DNA from: Bacteroidaceae bacterium
GTDB taxonomy: Bacteria; Bacteroidota; Bacteroidia; Bacteroidales; Bacteroidaceae
Length of the DNA stretch: 40,391 bases
Reading direction: 5' to 3'
Assembly: GCA_017483605.1 (NCBI GenBank)
Contig: JAFUWG010000034.1
Location: forward strand, 1-40,391
Made by a program: the position numbers and the translations under genes. The notes beneath the pieces are model-generated. The model was not told the DNA's origin. It made no database searches and saw nothing but the letters and a program-made list of their open reading frames with translations. Each line of letters starts with the position of its first letter. Position 1 is the stretch's first letter. Shown one piece after another: positions 32,787 to 40,391 of the stretch.

Positions 32787-33518
32787 TTACTTCATATTGG
32801 TGTACACATTCTGCACATCGTCAAACTCTTCGAGACGCTCCACCATCTTGTCGATGGTCTCACGCTGCTCGTCGGTCACTTCCTTCAGGTCATTAGGCAC
32901 GTAAGTGAACTCTGCACCTGTGATTTCGTAGCCACCATCCTCGAGGAACTTCTGAATCTGAGCGAACGACTTGGGATCACCATAGATGGTGATGGTCGTT
33001 TCGTCCTTCTCTTCATCGTACTCCTCATCATACTCATCGTTCACGCCGAACTCGATGGCTTCGAGGATGAACTCATCCATATCGAGACCTTCCTTCTTCT
33101 TGAAAGTGAACTGGCTGTAGTGGTCGAACAGGAACGAGAGCGAACCTGTCGTGCCCATGTTGCCGCTGAACTTGTTGAATACCGAACGAACGTCAGCCAC
33201 GGTGCGAGTGGTGTTGTCGGTCAAGGTATCTACAAACACAGCCACGCCGTGAGGGCCATAGCCTTCGTAAGTCACGCTCTTCCAAGCCGACTTGTCCTTG
33301 CCGATGGCATTCTTGATGGCACGGTCAATATTATCCTTTGGCATGTTCTCATGGCGACAAGTCGCAATGACAGCACGAAGGTGTGCGTTGTTGTCGGGGT
33401 CAGGACCGCCTTCAGCCACAGCGATGGCAAGTTGCTTGCCAAGGCGTGTGAAAGTCTTTGCCATGTTACCCCATCTTTTCAGTTTTCTCGCTTTACGGAA
33501 CTCAAATGCTCTTCCCAT
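32787..33518 (-). CDS. YebC/PmpR-family protein
   Basis: 243 residues, full length for the family. The N-terminus (MGRAFEFRKARKLKRWGNMAKTF, quoted by its landmark FEFRKARKLKRWG) and the central VTYEGYGPHGVAVFVD are typical. YebC proteins bind DNA as regulators in some bacteria and assist translation of difficult stretches in others. Here it sits after pheT and before the TSCPD gene, on the same strand. Confidence 0.95.
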   Translation of the reverse strand: MGRAFEFRKARKLKRWGNMAKTFTRLGKQLAIAVAEGGPDPDNNAHLRAVIATCRHENMPKDNIDRAIKNAIGKDKSAWKSVTYEGYGPHGVAVFVDTLTDNTTRTVADVRSVFNKFSGNMGTTGSLSFLFDHYSQFTFKKKEGLDMDEFILEAIEFGVNDEYDEEYDEEKDETTITIYGDPKSFAQIQKFLEDGGYEITGAEFTYVPNDLKEVTDEQRETIDKMVERLEEFDDVQNVYTNMK

Positions 33519-33570
33519 AATGTCATTTACTATTTTTATATTTACAATTTATTGTTCACAACGATTTTTG

Positions 33571-33714
33571 AACAACGAATTTTTCGAATTTCGCGAATAT
33601 CTATCGGGCAATGCACCTTCGGTGCGCCGAATAGAAACGAATGGCATTCGCTTTCATCCGTTGCCGCTTGCGGCATTCCTCATAAAATTCGTTTCATTCG
33701 CCAAATTCGTTGTT
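33571..33714. repeat. Structured intergenic element with inverted ends
   Basis: AACAACGAATTT (33571-33582) and AAATTCGTTGTT (33703-33714) are perfect 12-bp inverted ends, with continued partial pairing inside. Two compact hairpins lie within: GCACCTTCGGTGC (33613-33625) and TGCCGCTTGCGGCA (33662-33675). It fills most of the pheT-yebC gap and has no ORF. It may be a MITE-like repeat or a structured RNA. Confidence 0.6.
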
Positions 33715-33734
33715 TTTATAAAACTTTATCAGTG

Positions 33735-36257
33735 TTATCCTTTGCCACGAACGGTTGCTCCAGTCGCCTTGCAGATGTTCTGCTCAATCTTACTCATGAT
33801 GGCTTCGATGGCTTTGTCGTTCAGCGTCTTCTCCTCGCTCTGGAGGGTGAAGTTAACTGCATACGACTTCTTGCTGGCTTCAAGGTTCTTACCTTCATAC
33901 ACGTCGAAGAGCCTTACTTCCTTCAGCAGTTTCTTCTCTGCCTGATAAGCGGCAGCCTCAATCTGAGCAAACTCAACGCCTTCGTCAACGAGCAAGGCGA
34001 GGTCACGACTTACGGCAGGGAACTTCGAGAGGTCGTAATAGGAAACCGTCACCTTCTTGATGAGTTTCATGAGGCTCGTCCAGTTGATGTCGGCATAGAA
34101 GACAGGAGCCTCCACATCAAGTTTCTTTGCCACCTTCTTGGTCACAATGCCGAACTCAGCAATCTGCTTGCCGCCACGCTGTGTGATGGTCGTGGCAATC
34201 GAGAAGATGTCGTTCTTCTCCTCGCCGAACACAAGGGCACCGAATGGCACACCCAGACGCTTGAGAATGTTGAGCACGTAGGCTTTCATTTCGTACACGG
34301 TGCTTTCCTCGTCAGCATGTGCCCAGTTGCCGTTCACACGCTTGCCTGTCTGCCAGAGGCCGAGGTGATAGTCCTCGCTGTAGGCAGCCAGAATCTTCTT
34401 CGACGACTCGGCACTGGCTTTCAGCGTCTCGCCGTTCTCGTCCACCTTCTCCTGATTGCGTTCTGGAGCAAAGTAGTAGCAGTTGCCAAACTCGAAGAAC
34501 TTCAAGTCTGGCATACGGCGGTTGCTGTTGCAGGCGATGCACTCCAAGCCACCAAACAGCAACGTCTGACGCAACACACCGAGGTCTTGGCTCAATGGAT
34601 TCATCAGTTTCACGCTGTTCTCGGCCTTGTAGGTCTCACCGTCTTCATAGTAAGAAACCTTCGTCAGCGAGTTGTTGAGTATTTCGTTGAAACCGCAACC
34701 CACCAACTGTTCAGCCACGATGTTCTGCAGTTTATTGCTCTTGTCCAGTTCGCCCTTCGTGGTCAGCGACGAACGCACCTGCGAAGGAATCTCAATGTTG
34801 TTATACCCATAGATACGAAGAATCTCTTCCACCACATCGCAAGGCTTCTTCACATCCACACGGAAGGCGGGAGCCTTCACCTGCATCTTCTCGGCATCGC
34901 TCGAAAGAATCTCAAAACCGAGGTTCTTCAAGATGCTCTGCTGTGTCTCCACGGGCAGTTCCTTACCGATAAGGTCTGCCACATACTTGTAATCCACATC
35001 GATGATGGCATCCTGTGGCAGCGTGTCGTTCTTCACATCGACAATCTCCATGCTGATTTCGCCACCAGCCAACTCCTGTGCCAACATGGCGGCACGTTTG
35101 ATGGCATAAATCTGACCTGCGGGATCGATGCCACGCTCGAAGCGGAAACTGGCATCGGTCTGAAGTCCGTGACGACGGGCACTCTTGCGAATCCATGTGG
35201 GGTGGAAGTAAGCACTCTCGAAGAGCACATTCTTCGTGGTCTCATAAGTGCCACTACCCTTTCCACCAAACACACCGGCGATACACATCGGCTCTTCCAC
35301 ATTGCAAATCGCCAAGTCGCGGTCGCTGAGTTTGTGCTCCTCGCCATCCAGCGTGACGAATGGAGTGCCTTCTGGCAAGGTCTTCACAACCACTTTTCCA
35401 CCCTTCACCATATCAGCGTCGAAGCAGTGAAGTGGCTGACCGTAAGCCATCATGATGTAGTTGGTGATATCGACGATGTTGTTGATAGGACGCTGGCCAA
35501 TCGTAGTCAGCCTATCCTTCAACCACTTCGGGCTTTCTTTCACCTCGCAGTTCTTCACCGACACGGCACAATAGCGTGGACAAGCCTCCTGTGCTTCCAC
35601 CACCACATCGAACTTCAGGTCGTTGTTCTGCACCTTGAAGTCATCCACACTCGGACGATGCAGCGACGTCTCATAGCCGTTCTGCTTCAGATAGGCGTAG
35701 AAGTCGCGCGCCACACCCCAGTGCGAACAAGCGTCGGAGTGGTTGGGCGTGATATCCACCTCAATCACAAAGTCGCTCTCAATGCCGTAATACTTGGCAG
35801 CAGGTGTGCCCACCACCGCCGTCTCTGGCAACACAATGATGCCGTCGTGACTGTTGCCGATGCCGATTTCGTCTTCAGCACAAATCATGCCGTTCGACTC
35901 GATGCCACGCAATTTGCTCTTCTTGATGACAAACTCCTTGTCGCCATCGTAGAGTTTGCAACCCAACTGAGCCACAATCACTTTCTGACCAGCAGCCACA
36001 TTGGGTGCACCACACACAATCTGCTCCACCACACCATTGCCTTCATCGACAGTTGTCACGTGCATGTGGTCGCTGTTGGGATGAGGTTCGCAGGTCAGCA
36101 CCTGACCCACCACAAGACCCTCAAGGCCACCCTTGATGGACTGCACCTCTTCCACTGCCTCGACCTCCAAGCCCATGCTGGTGAGCGCCTTGCCCACTTC
36201 CTCGGCTGTCATGTCGAAGTCAACATATTCCTTCAACCATTTGTAAGAAATGTTCAT
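33735..36257 (-). CDS. pheT: Phenylalanine-tRNA ligase beta subunit
   Basis: 840 residues. It pairs with PheS to charge tRNA-Phe. Order: tRNA-binding EMAP-like domain (about 40-150, VGQVLTCEPHPNSDHMHV), B3/B4 editing domain (about 210-380, with CFDADMVKGGKVVV), B5 domain (about 400-475), and a C-terminal FDX-ACB tRNA-anticodon domain (about 745-840, SKFPAVSRDLALLVDEGVEF). The length is slightly above the usual 800-820. pheS is not in this window, which is usual in Bacteroidales. A promoter box lies 71 bp upstream. Confidence 0.97.
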   Translation of the reverse strand: MNISYKWLKEYVDFDMTAEEVGKALTSMGLEVEAVEEVQSIKGGLEGLVVGQVLTCEPHPNSDHMHVTTVDEGNGVVEQIVCGAPNVAAGQKVIVAQLGCKLYDGDKEFVIKKSKLRGIESNGMICAEDEIGIGNSHDGIIVLPETAVVGTPAAKYYGIESDFVIEVDITPNHSDACSHWGVARDFYAYLKQNGYETSLHRPSVDDFKVQNNDLKFDVVVEAQEACPRYCAVSVKNCEVKESPKWLKDRLTTIGQRPINNIVDITNYIMMAYGQPLHCFDADMVKGGKVVVKTLPEGTPFVTLDGEEHKLSDRDLAICNVEEPMCIAGVFGGKGSGTYETTKNVLFESAYFHPTWIRKSARRHGLQTDASFRFERGIDPAGQIYAIKRAAMLAQELAGGEISMEIVDVKNDTLPQDAIIDVDYKYVADLIGKELPVETQQSILKNLGFEILSSDAEKMQVKAPAFRVDVKKPCDVVEEILRIYGYNNIEIPSQVRSSLTTKGELDKSNKLQNIVAEQLVGCGFNEILNNSLTKVSYYEDGETYKAENSVKLMNPLSQDLGVLRQTLLFGGLECIACNSNRRMPDLKFFEFGNCYYFAPERNQEKVDENGETLKASAESSKKILAAYSEDYHLGLWQTGKRVNGNWAHADEESTVYEMKAYVLNILKRLGVPFGALVFGEEKNDIFSIATTITQRGGKQIAEFGIVTKKVAKKLDVEAPVFYADINWTSLMKLIKKVTVSYYDLSKFPAVSRDLALLVDEGVEFAQIEAAAYQAEKKLLKEVRLFDVYEGKNLEASKKSYAVNFTLQSEEKTLNDKAIEAIMSKIEQNICKATGATVRGKG

Positions 36258-36327
36258 ATCGTATTTATTTAGTTAAATTTCAGCCTTTTTACTAATAAAG
36301 TTCACGCACACGTGCGTAAAAAACGCT

Positions 36328-36336
36328 GCAAAGGTA
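36328..36336 (-). promoter_or_regulatory. Promoter -7 box for pheT
   Basis: The minus strand reads TACCTTTGC, a full match to TAnnTTTGY. Between it and the start lies a short hairpin CGCAC-AC-GTGCG at about 36305-36316, which may be a leader structure. Confidence 0.65.
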
Positions 36337-36575
36337 CGAAAAATTTGGGTAAGTGAATGAAAAGAGAATGCATTTTCTTTTCTGAACGAGGAAATTTTAT
36401 AGAATAAGTGAGCACAATACAAAACGAAGAACCATTTTTTTCGTTTTTATTGTCGAGCACAAGCACCTCACACGAAGTGAATGGCCGCACTTTTTTGTCT
36501 TTGCGACACGAAAGAAGGGAAAGGCTGAAGCCTCTCACACAACAACCCAAGAGCCAGGAAGGAAAGACCCCAAAA

Positions 36576-36644
36576 TCGACCACGTCGTGGTCGGTGCATC
36601 GACTACGACGTGGTCGGCGTGTCGATCACGACGTGGTCGATTCA
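36576..36644. repeat. Array E: three palindromes, 23-bp period
   Basis: TCGACCACGTCGTGGTCGG (36576), TCGACTACGACGTGGTCGG (36599) and TCGATCACGACGTGGTCGA (36622) are exactly 23 bp apart. The core CGACCACG-N-CGTGGTCG is a near-perfect palindrome. The array lies 31 bp after the rarA stop at 36675. The rest of 36258-36674 holds the pheT promoter and no ORF. Confidence 0.9.
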
Positions 36645-36674
36645 GAGGTGACGAGGCAACCGTTTCAGCGAGTA

Positions 36675-37946
36675 TTACTTCTCAAAACGCTCGCCCCACA
36701 GTTGTTTCATGCGGTCGTGTAATTTGTTTTCGGCAGGATTCTCTTGCGGATGCCAAAAGCGGGCATCTGTCGCTCCATCGGGCAGGAACTGTTGCTCCAC
36801 AAAGTGCCCCTCGTAGGCATGGGCATACTTGTAGTCCTTGCCATAGCCGAGTTGCGACATGAGTTTGGTAGGAGCATTGCGAAGGTGGAGCGGCACAGGC
36901 AGATTGCCCGTCTCCTTCACATAGCCAAGGGCATCATTGATGGCTTCATACGCCGAATTGCTTTTGGGAGACGCGGCAAGATAGACGGTAGCCTCTGCCA
37001 AAGGGATGCGACCCTCGGGCATACCAATCTTCGACACGGTATCGAAAGCGGCATTGGCAAGCAGCAGAGCGTTGGGGTTGGCAAGCCCGATGTCTTCGCT
37101 GGCAGAGATGACCAATCGGCGGGCAATGAAGATGGGGTCCTCGCCTCCTTCAATCATGCGTGCCAGATAATAAACGGCGGCATCAGGGTCGCTGCCACGG
37201 ATGCTCTTGATGAAGGCGGAAATGATGTCGTAGTGCATTTCTCCATCCTTGTCGTAAGCCAACGGATTCTGTTGAAGCGTCTCTGTAACAATTTTATCAT
37301 TAATGATTGAAGATGTTTCTGTTACGAGTTCCAAGATATTCAAGAACTTTCGAGCATCGCCACCGCTGTAACGCATCATGGCAGTGGTCTCTTGCACATC
37401 AATATGCTTCTCCTTCAGAAAGACATCCGTCTTCAACGCATGGTCAAGCAAGCCCAACAAATCATCCTTCTCAAGACTCTTCAGCACATACACCTGACAA
37501 CGGCTCAACAGCGGACGAATCACCTCGAAAGAAGGGTTCTCCGTAGTGGCACCAATCAGCGTCACCGTCCCCTGCTCCACTGCTCCCAAAAGGCTGTCCT
37601 GCTGCGACTTGGAAAAACGGTGAATTTCATCAATGAACAAGATGGGCGACACCCCACCCCTCACATTGCCGAAGAACGAGGAAGCCTTTGCCTTCTCAAT
37701 CACTTCACGCACATCCTTCACGCCCGATGTGACGGCGCTCAGCGTGAAGAACGGCACATCGAGCGTCTTGGCAATGATGTTCGCCAGCGTGGTCTTCCCT
37801 ACTCCAGGAGGTCCCCAAAGGATGAAGGACGCGACCCGCTTCTGCTCAATCATTCGGCGAATCACAGCCCCCTCACCCACCAGGTGTTTCTGTCCTATAT
37901 ACTCGTCCAGCGTCTGCGGACGCAATCTTTCTGCTAACGGTTGCAT
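36675..37946 (-). CDS. rarA: Replication-associated recombination protein A (RarA/MgsA)
   Basis: 423 residues of the AAA+ RarA/WRNIP1 family, which acts at stalled replication forks and loads or remodels the clamp. Walker A is GPPGVGKTT (about 45-53), Walker B is LFIDEIHRF (about 105-113), and the sensor region is LIGATTENPSFEV. The C-terminal tetramerisation part (LRNAPTKLMSQLGYGKDYKY, EQQFLPDGA) is complete. It follows ftsZ on the same strand, separated by a hairpin and its own promoter box. Confidence 0.96.
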   Translation of the reverse strand: MQPLAERLRPQTLDEYIGQKHLVGEGAVIRRMIEQKRVASFILWGPPGVGKTTLANIIAKTLDVPFFTLSAVTSGVKDVREVIEKAKASSFFGNVRGGVSPILFIDEIHRFSKSQQDSLLGAVEQGTVTLIGATTENPSFEVIRPLLSRCQVYVLKSLEKDDLLGLLDHALKTDVFLKEKHIDVQETTAMMRYSGGDARKFLNILELVTETSSIINDKIVTETLQQNPLAYDKDGEMHYDIISAFIKSIRGSDPDAAVYYLARMIEGGEDPIFIARRLVISASEDIGLANPNALLLANAAFDTVSKIGMPEGRIPLAEATVYLAASPKSNSAYEAINDALGYVKETGNLPVPLHLRNAPTKLMSQLGYGKDYKYAHAYEGHFVEQQFLPDGATDARFWHPQENPAENKLHDRMKQLWGERFEK

Positions 37947-37962
37947 GATGTCCTAATTTTTT

Positions 37963-37971
37963 GCAAAATTA
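37963..37971 (-). promoter_or_regulatory. Promoter -7 box for rarA
   Basis: The minus strand reads TAATTTTGC, matching TAnnTTTGY, 17 bp upstream of the rarA start. No clear -33 element was seen. Confidence 0.5.
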
Positions 37972-38013
37972 GTTCTTTTATATGAGAAAAAGAAGGTTGG
38001 AGCGTGAAAACAC

Positions 38014-38064
38014 AAAAATTCATGAAAATTCGCAACCAACGGCCTTGAATTTTCATGAATTTTT
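38014..38064. terminator. Perfect 18-bp hairpin after ftsZ
   Basis: AAAAATTCATGAAAATTC (38014-38031) is the exact complement of 38047-38064, with a 15-nt loop. It starts 27 bp after the ftsZ stop and probably ends that transcript. Its TTCATGAATTTTT word also occurs in the left-end element (about 158-172). Confidence 0.75.
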
Positions 38065-38090
38065 CCAAGGATGTTTCGGAACACGGAATC

Positions 38091-39335
38091 CTATTCTTCC
38101 TCCACCAGAATACGAAGTTTTTCCATCAGACGCTGATAGATACCCGGACGTCCCTCATCCGAATCGCTCTTTCCTGCTTCATCTTCCACCTCCACAGGCG
38201 ATTCTTCCTCTGCCGGTTCCTCCTGTTCGTCTTGCTCTTCTGCGGCAGCAGTCTCTTCACAAACATTCGTCTTCGGAGCAGGACGTTCCGACGCGTAGAA
38301 CTTCCGACGCATCACATCATCAGCCCCTTCGTCATCGTGCGTATAGTCATCAAATCCTGTGGCGACGACCGACACCTTGATTTCATCACCCAGAGAGTCG
38401 TCCTTGTAATGTCCCCAAAGCACCTCGATGTTTTCGTCGAAGTTCTCCATAAACTCACGAAGTTCATCCAGTTCATCCATCTTGGCAGGATTGACATTGC
38501 CGCTATACACAATGTACAGCAACCGCCTCGTCTTCTGCTTGTCCACGTTGGCGATAAGTGGCGAACTGATGGCCTCCGACATCGCCTTCAGCAGCCGTTT
38601 CTCTCCACTTGCCTTCGCCACCGACACCAGAGCCGCACCACCGTCCTTCATCACCGTGCGGACATCGTTATAATCTCGGTTGATAAGCCCTCTCACCGTG
38701 ATGATTTCAGCAATGGTCTTCGTGGCAATCGTCAGCACTTCATCCGCTTTCTTCATGCCTTCCTCCCACGTCAGGTTGTGGTACTGCTCATGCTCCAGCA
38801 GTTTCTCGTTGTTGATGACAATCAGCGAATCCACACACTTCCGCAAGTCATCCATGCCCTTCAGTGCCTTGTCAATACGCCGTTTGCCCTCCATGCGGAA
38901 CGGCAGGGTCACCACGCCCACAGTCAGGATGCCCATTTCCTTTGCCACACGAGCAATCACAGGTGCCGCACCCGTTCCCGTGCCGCCACCCATGCCAGCC
39001 GTGATGAACACCATCTTCGTGTCATCGTCAAACATCGCCTTGATGTCGTCAATGCTCGCCTCAGCCATCTCACGCCCCAGTTCAGGTATTCCTCCCGTTC
39101 CAAGACCTGAGCCAATCTGCATCTTGTTAGGCACAAGATTGGCTTTCAGCACCTGACTGTCAGTGTTTGCCACCAGAAAAGTCACGTTTTTCACGCCCTC
39201 TTCCCACATGTGTTGCACAGCGTTTCCACCACCGCCACCAACACCAATCACTTTGATAATCTTCTCCGACTTGTCCTCAATCGGGAAGTTGAAAGGAGCG
39301 AACTCCTCTTCATTCAATTCTCTTAAAGTCTTCAT
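38091..39335 (-). CDS. ftsZ: Cell division protein FtsZ
   Basis: 414 residues. FtsZ is the tubulin-like GTPase that forms the division ring. GTP-binding residues include GVGGGGGNAV (31-40) and the tubulin signature GGGTGTG (116-122). The catalytic T7 loop is intact: GLINRDYNDVRTVM with N219, D221 and D224. The last 100 residues form an acidic linker (EEQDEQEEPAEEESPVEVED) and an end peptide (GIYQRLMEKLRILVEEE). The neighbours are rarA and an ADP-ribosylglycohydrolase, not ftsA/ftsQ. Confidence 0.97.
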   Translation of the reverse strand: MKTLRELNEEEFAPFNFPIEDKSEKIIKVIGVGGGGGNAVQHMWEEGVKNVTFLVANTDSQVLKANLVPNKMQIGSGLGTGGIPELGREMAEASIDDIKAMFDDDTKMVFITAGMGGGTGTGAAPVIARVAKEMGILTVGVVTLPFRMEGKRRIDKALKGMDDLRKCVDSLIVINNEKLLEHEQYHNLTWEEGMKKADEVLTIATKTIAEIITVRGLINRDYNDVRTVMKDGGAALVSVAKASGEKRLLKAMSEAISSPLIANVDKQKTRRLLYIVYSGNVNPAKMDELDELREFMENFDENIEVLWGHYKDDSLGDEIKVSVVATGFDDYTHDDEGADDVMRRKFYASERPAPKTNVCEETAAAEEQDEQEEPAEEESPVEVEDEAGKSDSDEGRPGIYQRLMEKLRILVEEE

Positions 39336-39472
39336 GTTAATAAAAAATTGATATTCTCTACTTTATCTTTCGATATGCATTTCATGCTTTCCCACCTTTA
39401 TCATATCGGAGCACAACCCTTCAACGCCTTGAAGTTTCCTCACCCCCCATAACAAGGTTTCCATTTCGGACT

Positions 39473-39481
39473 GCAAATATA
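39473..39481 (-). promoter_or_regulatory. Promoter -7 box for ftsZ
   Basis: The minus strand reads TATATTTGC, matching TAnnTTTGY, 138 bp before the ftsZ start. This indicates that ftsZ has its own promoter. Confidence 0.55.
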
Positions 39482-39560
39482 ACAATAAATCTCCAAAACG
39501 TCCAAACTCCGCCCCCACTTTTTCTCTTTTCCCCACTACTTTTTTTCAAAAACAGAATCC

Positions 39561-40295
39561 TCAACAGCCAAACTTGTCCTCAAACTCCTTCACAATCTTC
39601 TGGAAATGGTCGGGAAGATATGAGAAGGCTTTTTCGTAGATGGGTTGAGGAATGCCATAGAACGCCTCGGCGATGCTGCCCGTGATGCAGCCAATGGTGT
39701 CGGAATCACCACCAATGGAAATGGCGGTACGGATACAATCTTCAAAATCCGCACCATCCAAGAAGGCACGGATGGCTTGCGGCACACTCGTCTGACAGGT
39801 TCCGCCCCACGTGTAAGTGTCCCTGATGCCGTCACACGTGAAATTCAAGTCGTACCCAATCTCAGCCTCCACCGCCTTCTTCATCTCTTCCTTCGTCGCC
39901 CCCTTACGAGCCATCAAGATGCACAATGCCGTCGCTTGAGCACCCTTAATGCCCTCTGGATGGTTGTGCGTACATTCAGCCGACCTTTTCGCCCATGCCA
40001 TCACCTCCTCCTTCGTCTCGAAAGCCCAACCGACAGATCCCACACGCATAGCAGAACCATTGCCACAACTGTTGTAAGGCTTATGTTCACCAGTTGTCAC
40101 AGCATGAGCAATCCACAACTGAAACATTCCTCCATATCCACCTTTTGGACAAGGATTCTCCGCTCCATAACGACTATAATAATGTGCTACGTCCCCACCA
40201 TGCAACAACCAATCTGCCGTTGCCACCGTCATGATGCTGTCATCTGTATAATTAACGTGAGTTCGACGAATTTTAGTTCTAAAATAGTTATATGA
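39561..40295 (-). pseudogene. ADP-ribosylglycohydrolase, N-terminus lost
   Basis: The family (DraG/MacroD-unrelated ARH fold) removes ADP-ribose from proteins or small molecules using two magnesium ions. The visible ORF from the ATG at 40232 gives 223 residues, with the C-terminal metal site GGDSDTIG present. Upstream of that ATG the frame stays open for 21 codons to tandem stops at 40296-40301 and encodes the conserved YTDDSIM, which carries the N-terminal metal residues. No start precedes it, and the expected first 30-40 residues (with the GD-I-GS type motif) are absent. An apparent insertion element begins at this point. A shortened protein could still be made from 40232, but without its TDD site it should be inactive. 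Confidence 0.75.
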
Positions 40296-40305
40296 TTATT
40301 AGGTA

Positions 40306-40371
40306 ATTAGCGATATTTTTAGTAAATTTGTAGTCGCTACAAAACAAATTCAACTAAAGAATATCGCTAAT
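40306..40371. promoter_or_regulatory. Inverted repeat flanking the transposase promoter
   Basis: ATTAGCGATATT (40306-40317) and AATATCGCTAAT (40360-40371) are perfect 12-bp inverted repeats. The right copy overlaps the ATG at 40370. Between them lies a -7-like TAAATTTGT (40323-40331). The arrangement could act as an operator, or as a leader hairpin that hides the start codon. Confidence 0.6.
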
Positions 40372-40391
40372 GTTTACCGAGGACAAAGTTA
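40370..40391 (+). CDS. Start of a putative insertion-element transposase (partial)
   Basis: Only the first seven codons are in the window: M-F-T-E-D-K-V. This beginning resembles transposases annotated in Bacteroidales (IS982-like, from memory), and the position, breaking into the ADP-ribosylglycohydrolase, fits an insertion. The assignment rests on seven residues and context and must be treated as tentative. Confidence 0.4.

Noticed and set aside
32463-36272. A 1269-codon open frame on the plus strand opposite pheT and yebC
   Set aside because: It is antisense to two well-recognised genes, has no known domain, and its length follows from codon use on the other strand.
38504-38590. A possible defect in the FtsZ T7 catalytic loop at NVDKQK
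   Set aside because: This was a misalignment; the true T7 loop is GLINRDYND earlier in the protein and is intact.

Overview
The window reads as a chromosomal segment of a member of the Bacteroidales, most likely Prevotellaceae. Supporting signs are repeated Bacteroidota-type -7 promoter boxes (TAnnTTTGY) upstream of genes, the near absence of Shine-Dalgarno sequences, an ECF sigma / DUF4974 anti-sigma / TonB-type outer-membrane receptor operon, a SpeB-like C10 protease with a Prevotella-style C-terminal segment, and many short secreted lipoproteins. The genus is an inference from gene style, not a database match. No rRNA, tRNA or CRISPR array was seen.

Layout, left to right. 1-407 is non-coding: a MITE-like palindromic element and an array of three short palindromes. 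408-4633 (minus) holds a GH35 beta-galactosidase, nadA and mnmA. 4809-7188 is a divergent pair: a small secreted lysozyme-like protein (minus) and a membrane-anchored TPR/AraC regulator (plus). 7337-18878 (plus) is a small ORF followed by ten closely spaced genes: a TMEM43-like membrane protein, a WG-repeat lipoprotein, several unrecognised secreted or lipoprotein genes in two interleaved paralogous families, and a lipoprotein joining a nucleoside-hydrolase-like domain to a P-loop domain. It ends at a strong bidirectional terminator. 18983-24400 (minus) holds the C10 protease and lepA. 24862-31184 (minus) is the operon sigma, anti-sigma, receptor 2, receptor 1. 31480-36257 (minus) holds a DUF2582 winged-helix protein, a small lipoprotein between two copies of a MITE-like repeat, a TSCPD protein, yebC and pheT. 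36675-39335 (minus) holds rarA and ftsZ. 39561-40295 is an ADP-ribosylglycohydrolase that has lost its N-terminus, apparently to an insertion element whose first codons lie at the right edge.

Two things stand out. First, the 7.7-18.9 kb operon looks like a dedicated cell-envelope system built by duplication; its most unusual member carries a Walker A motif behind a lipoprotein signal, where ATP is not expected. Second, at least five intergenic places carry arrays of 3-4 short palindromes at a strict 21 or 23 bp period. The sequence differs at each place but the architecture is the same, and each array lies downstream of a stop codon. They look like one class of locus-specific 3'-end elements that ordinary repeat searches, which look for shared sequence, would miss.
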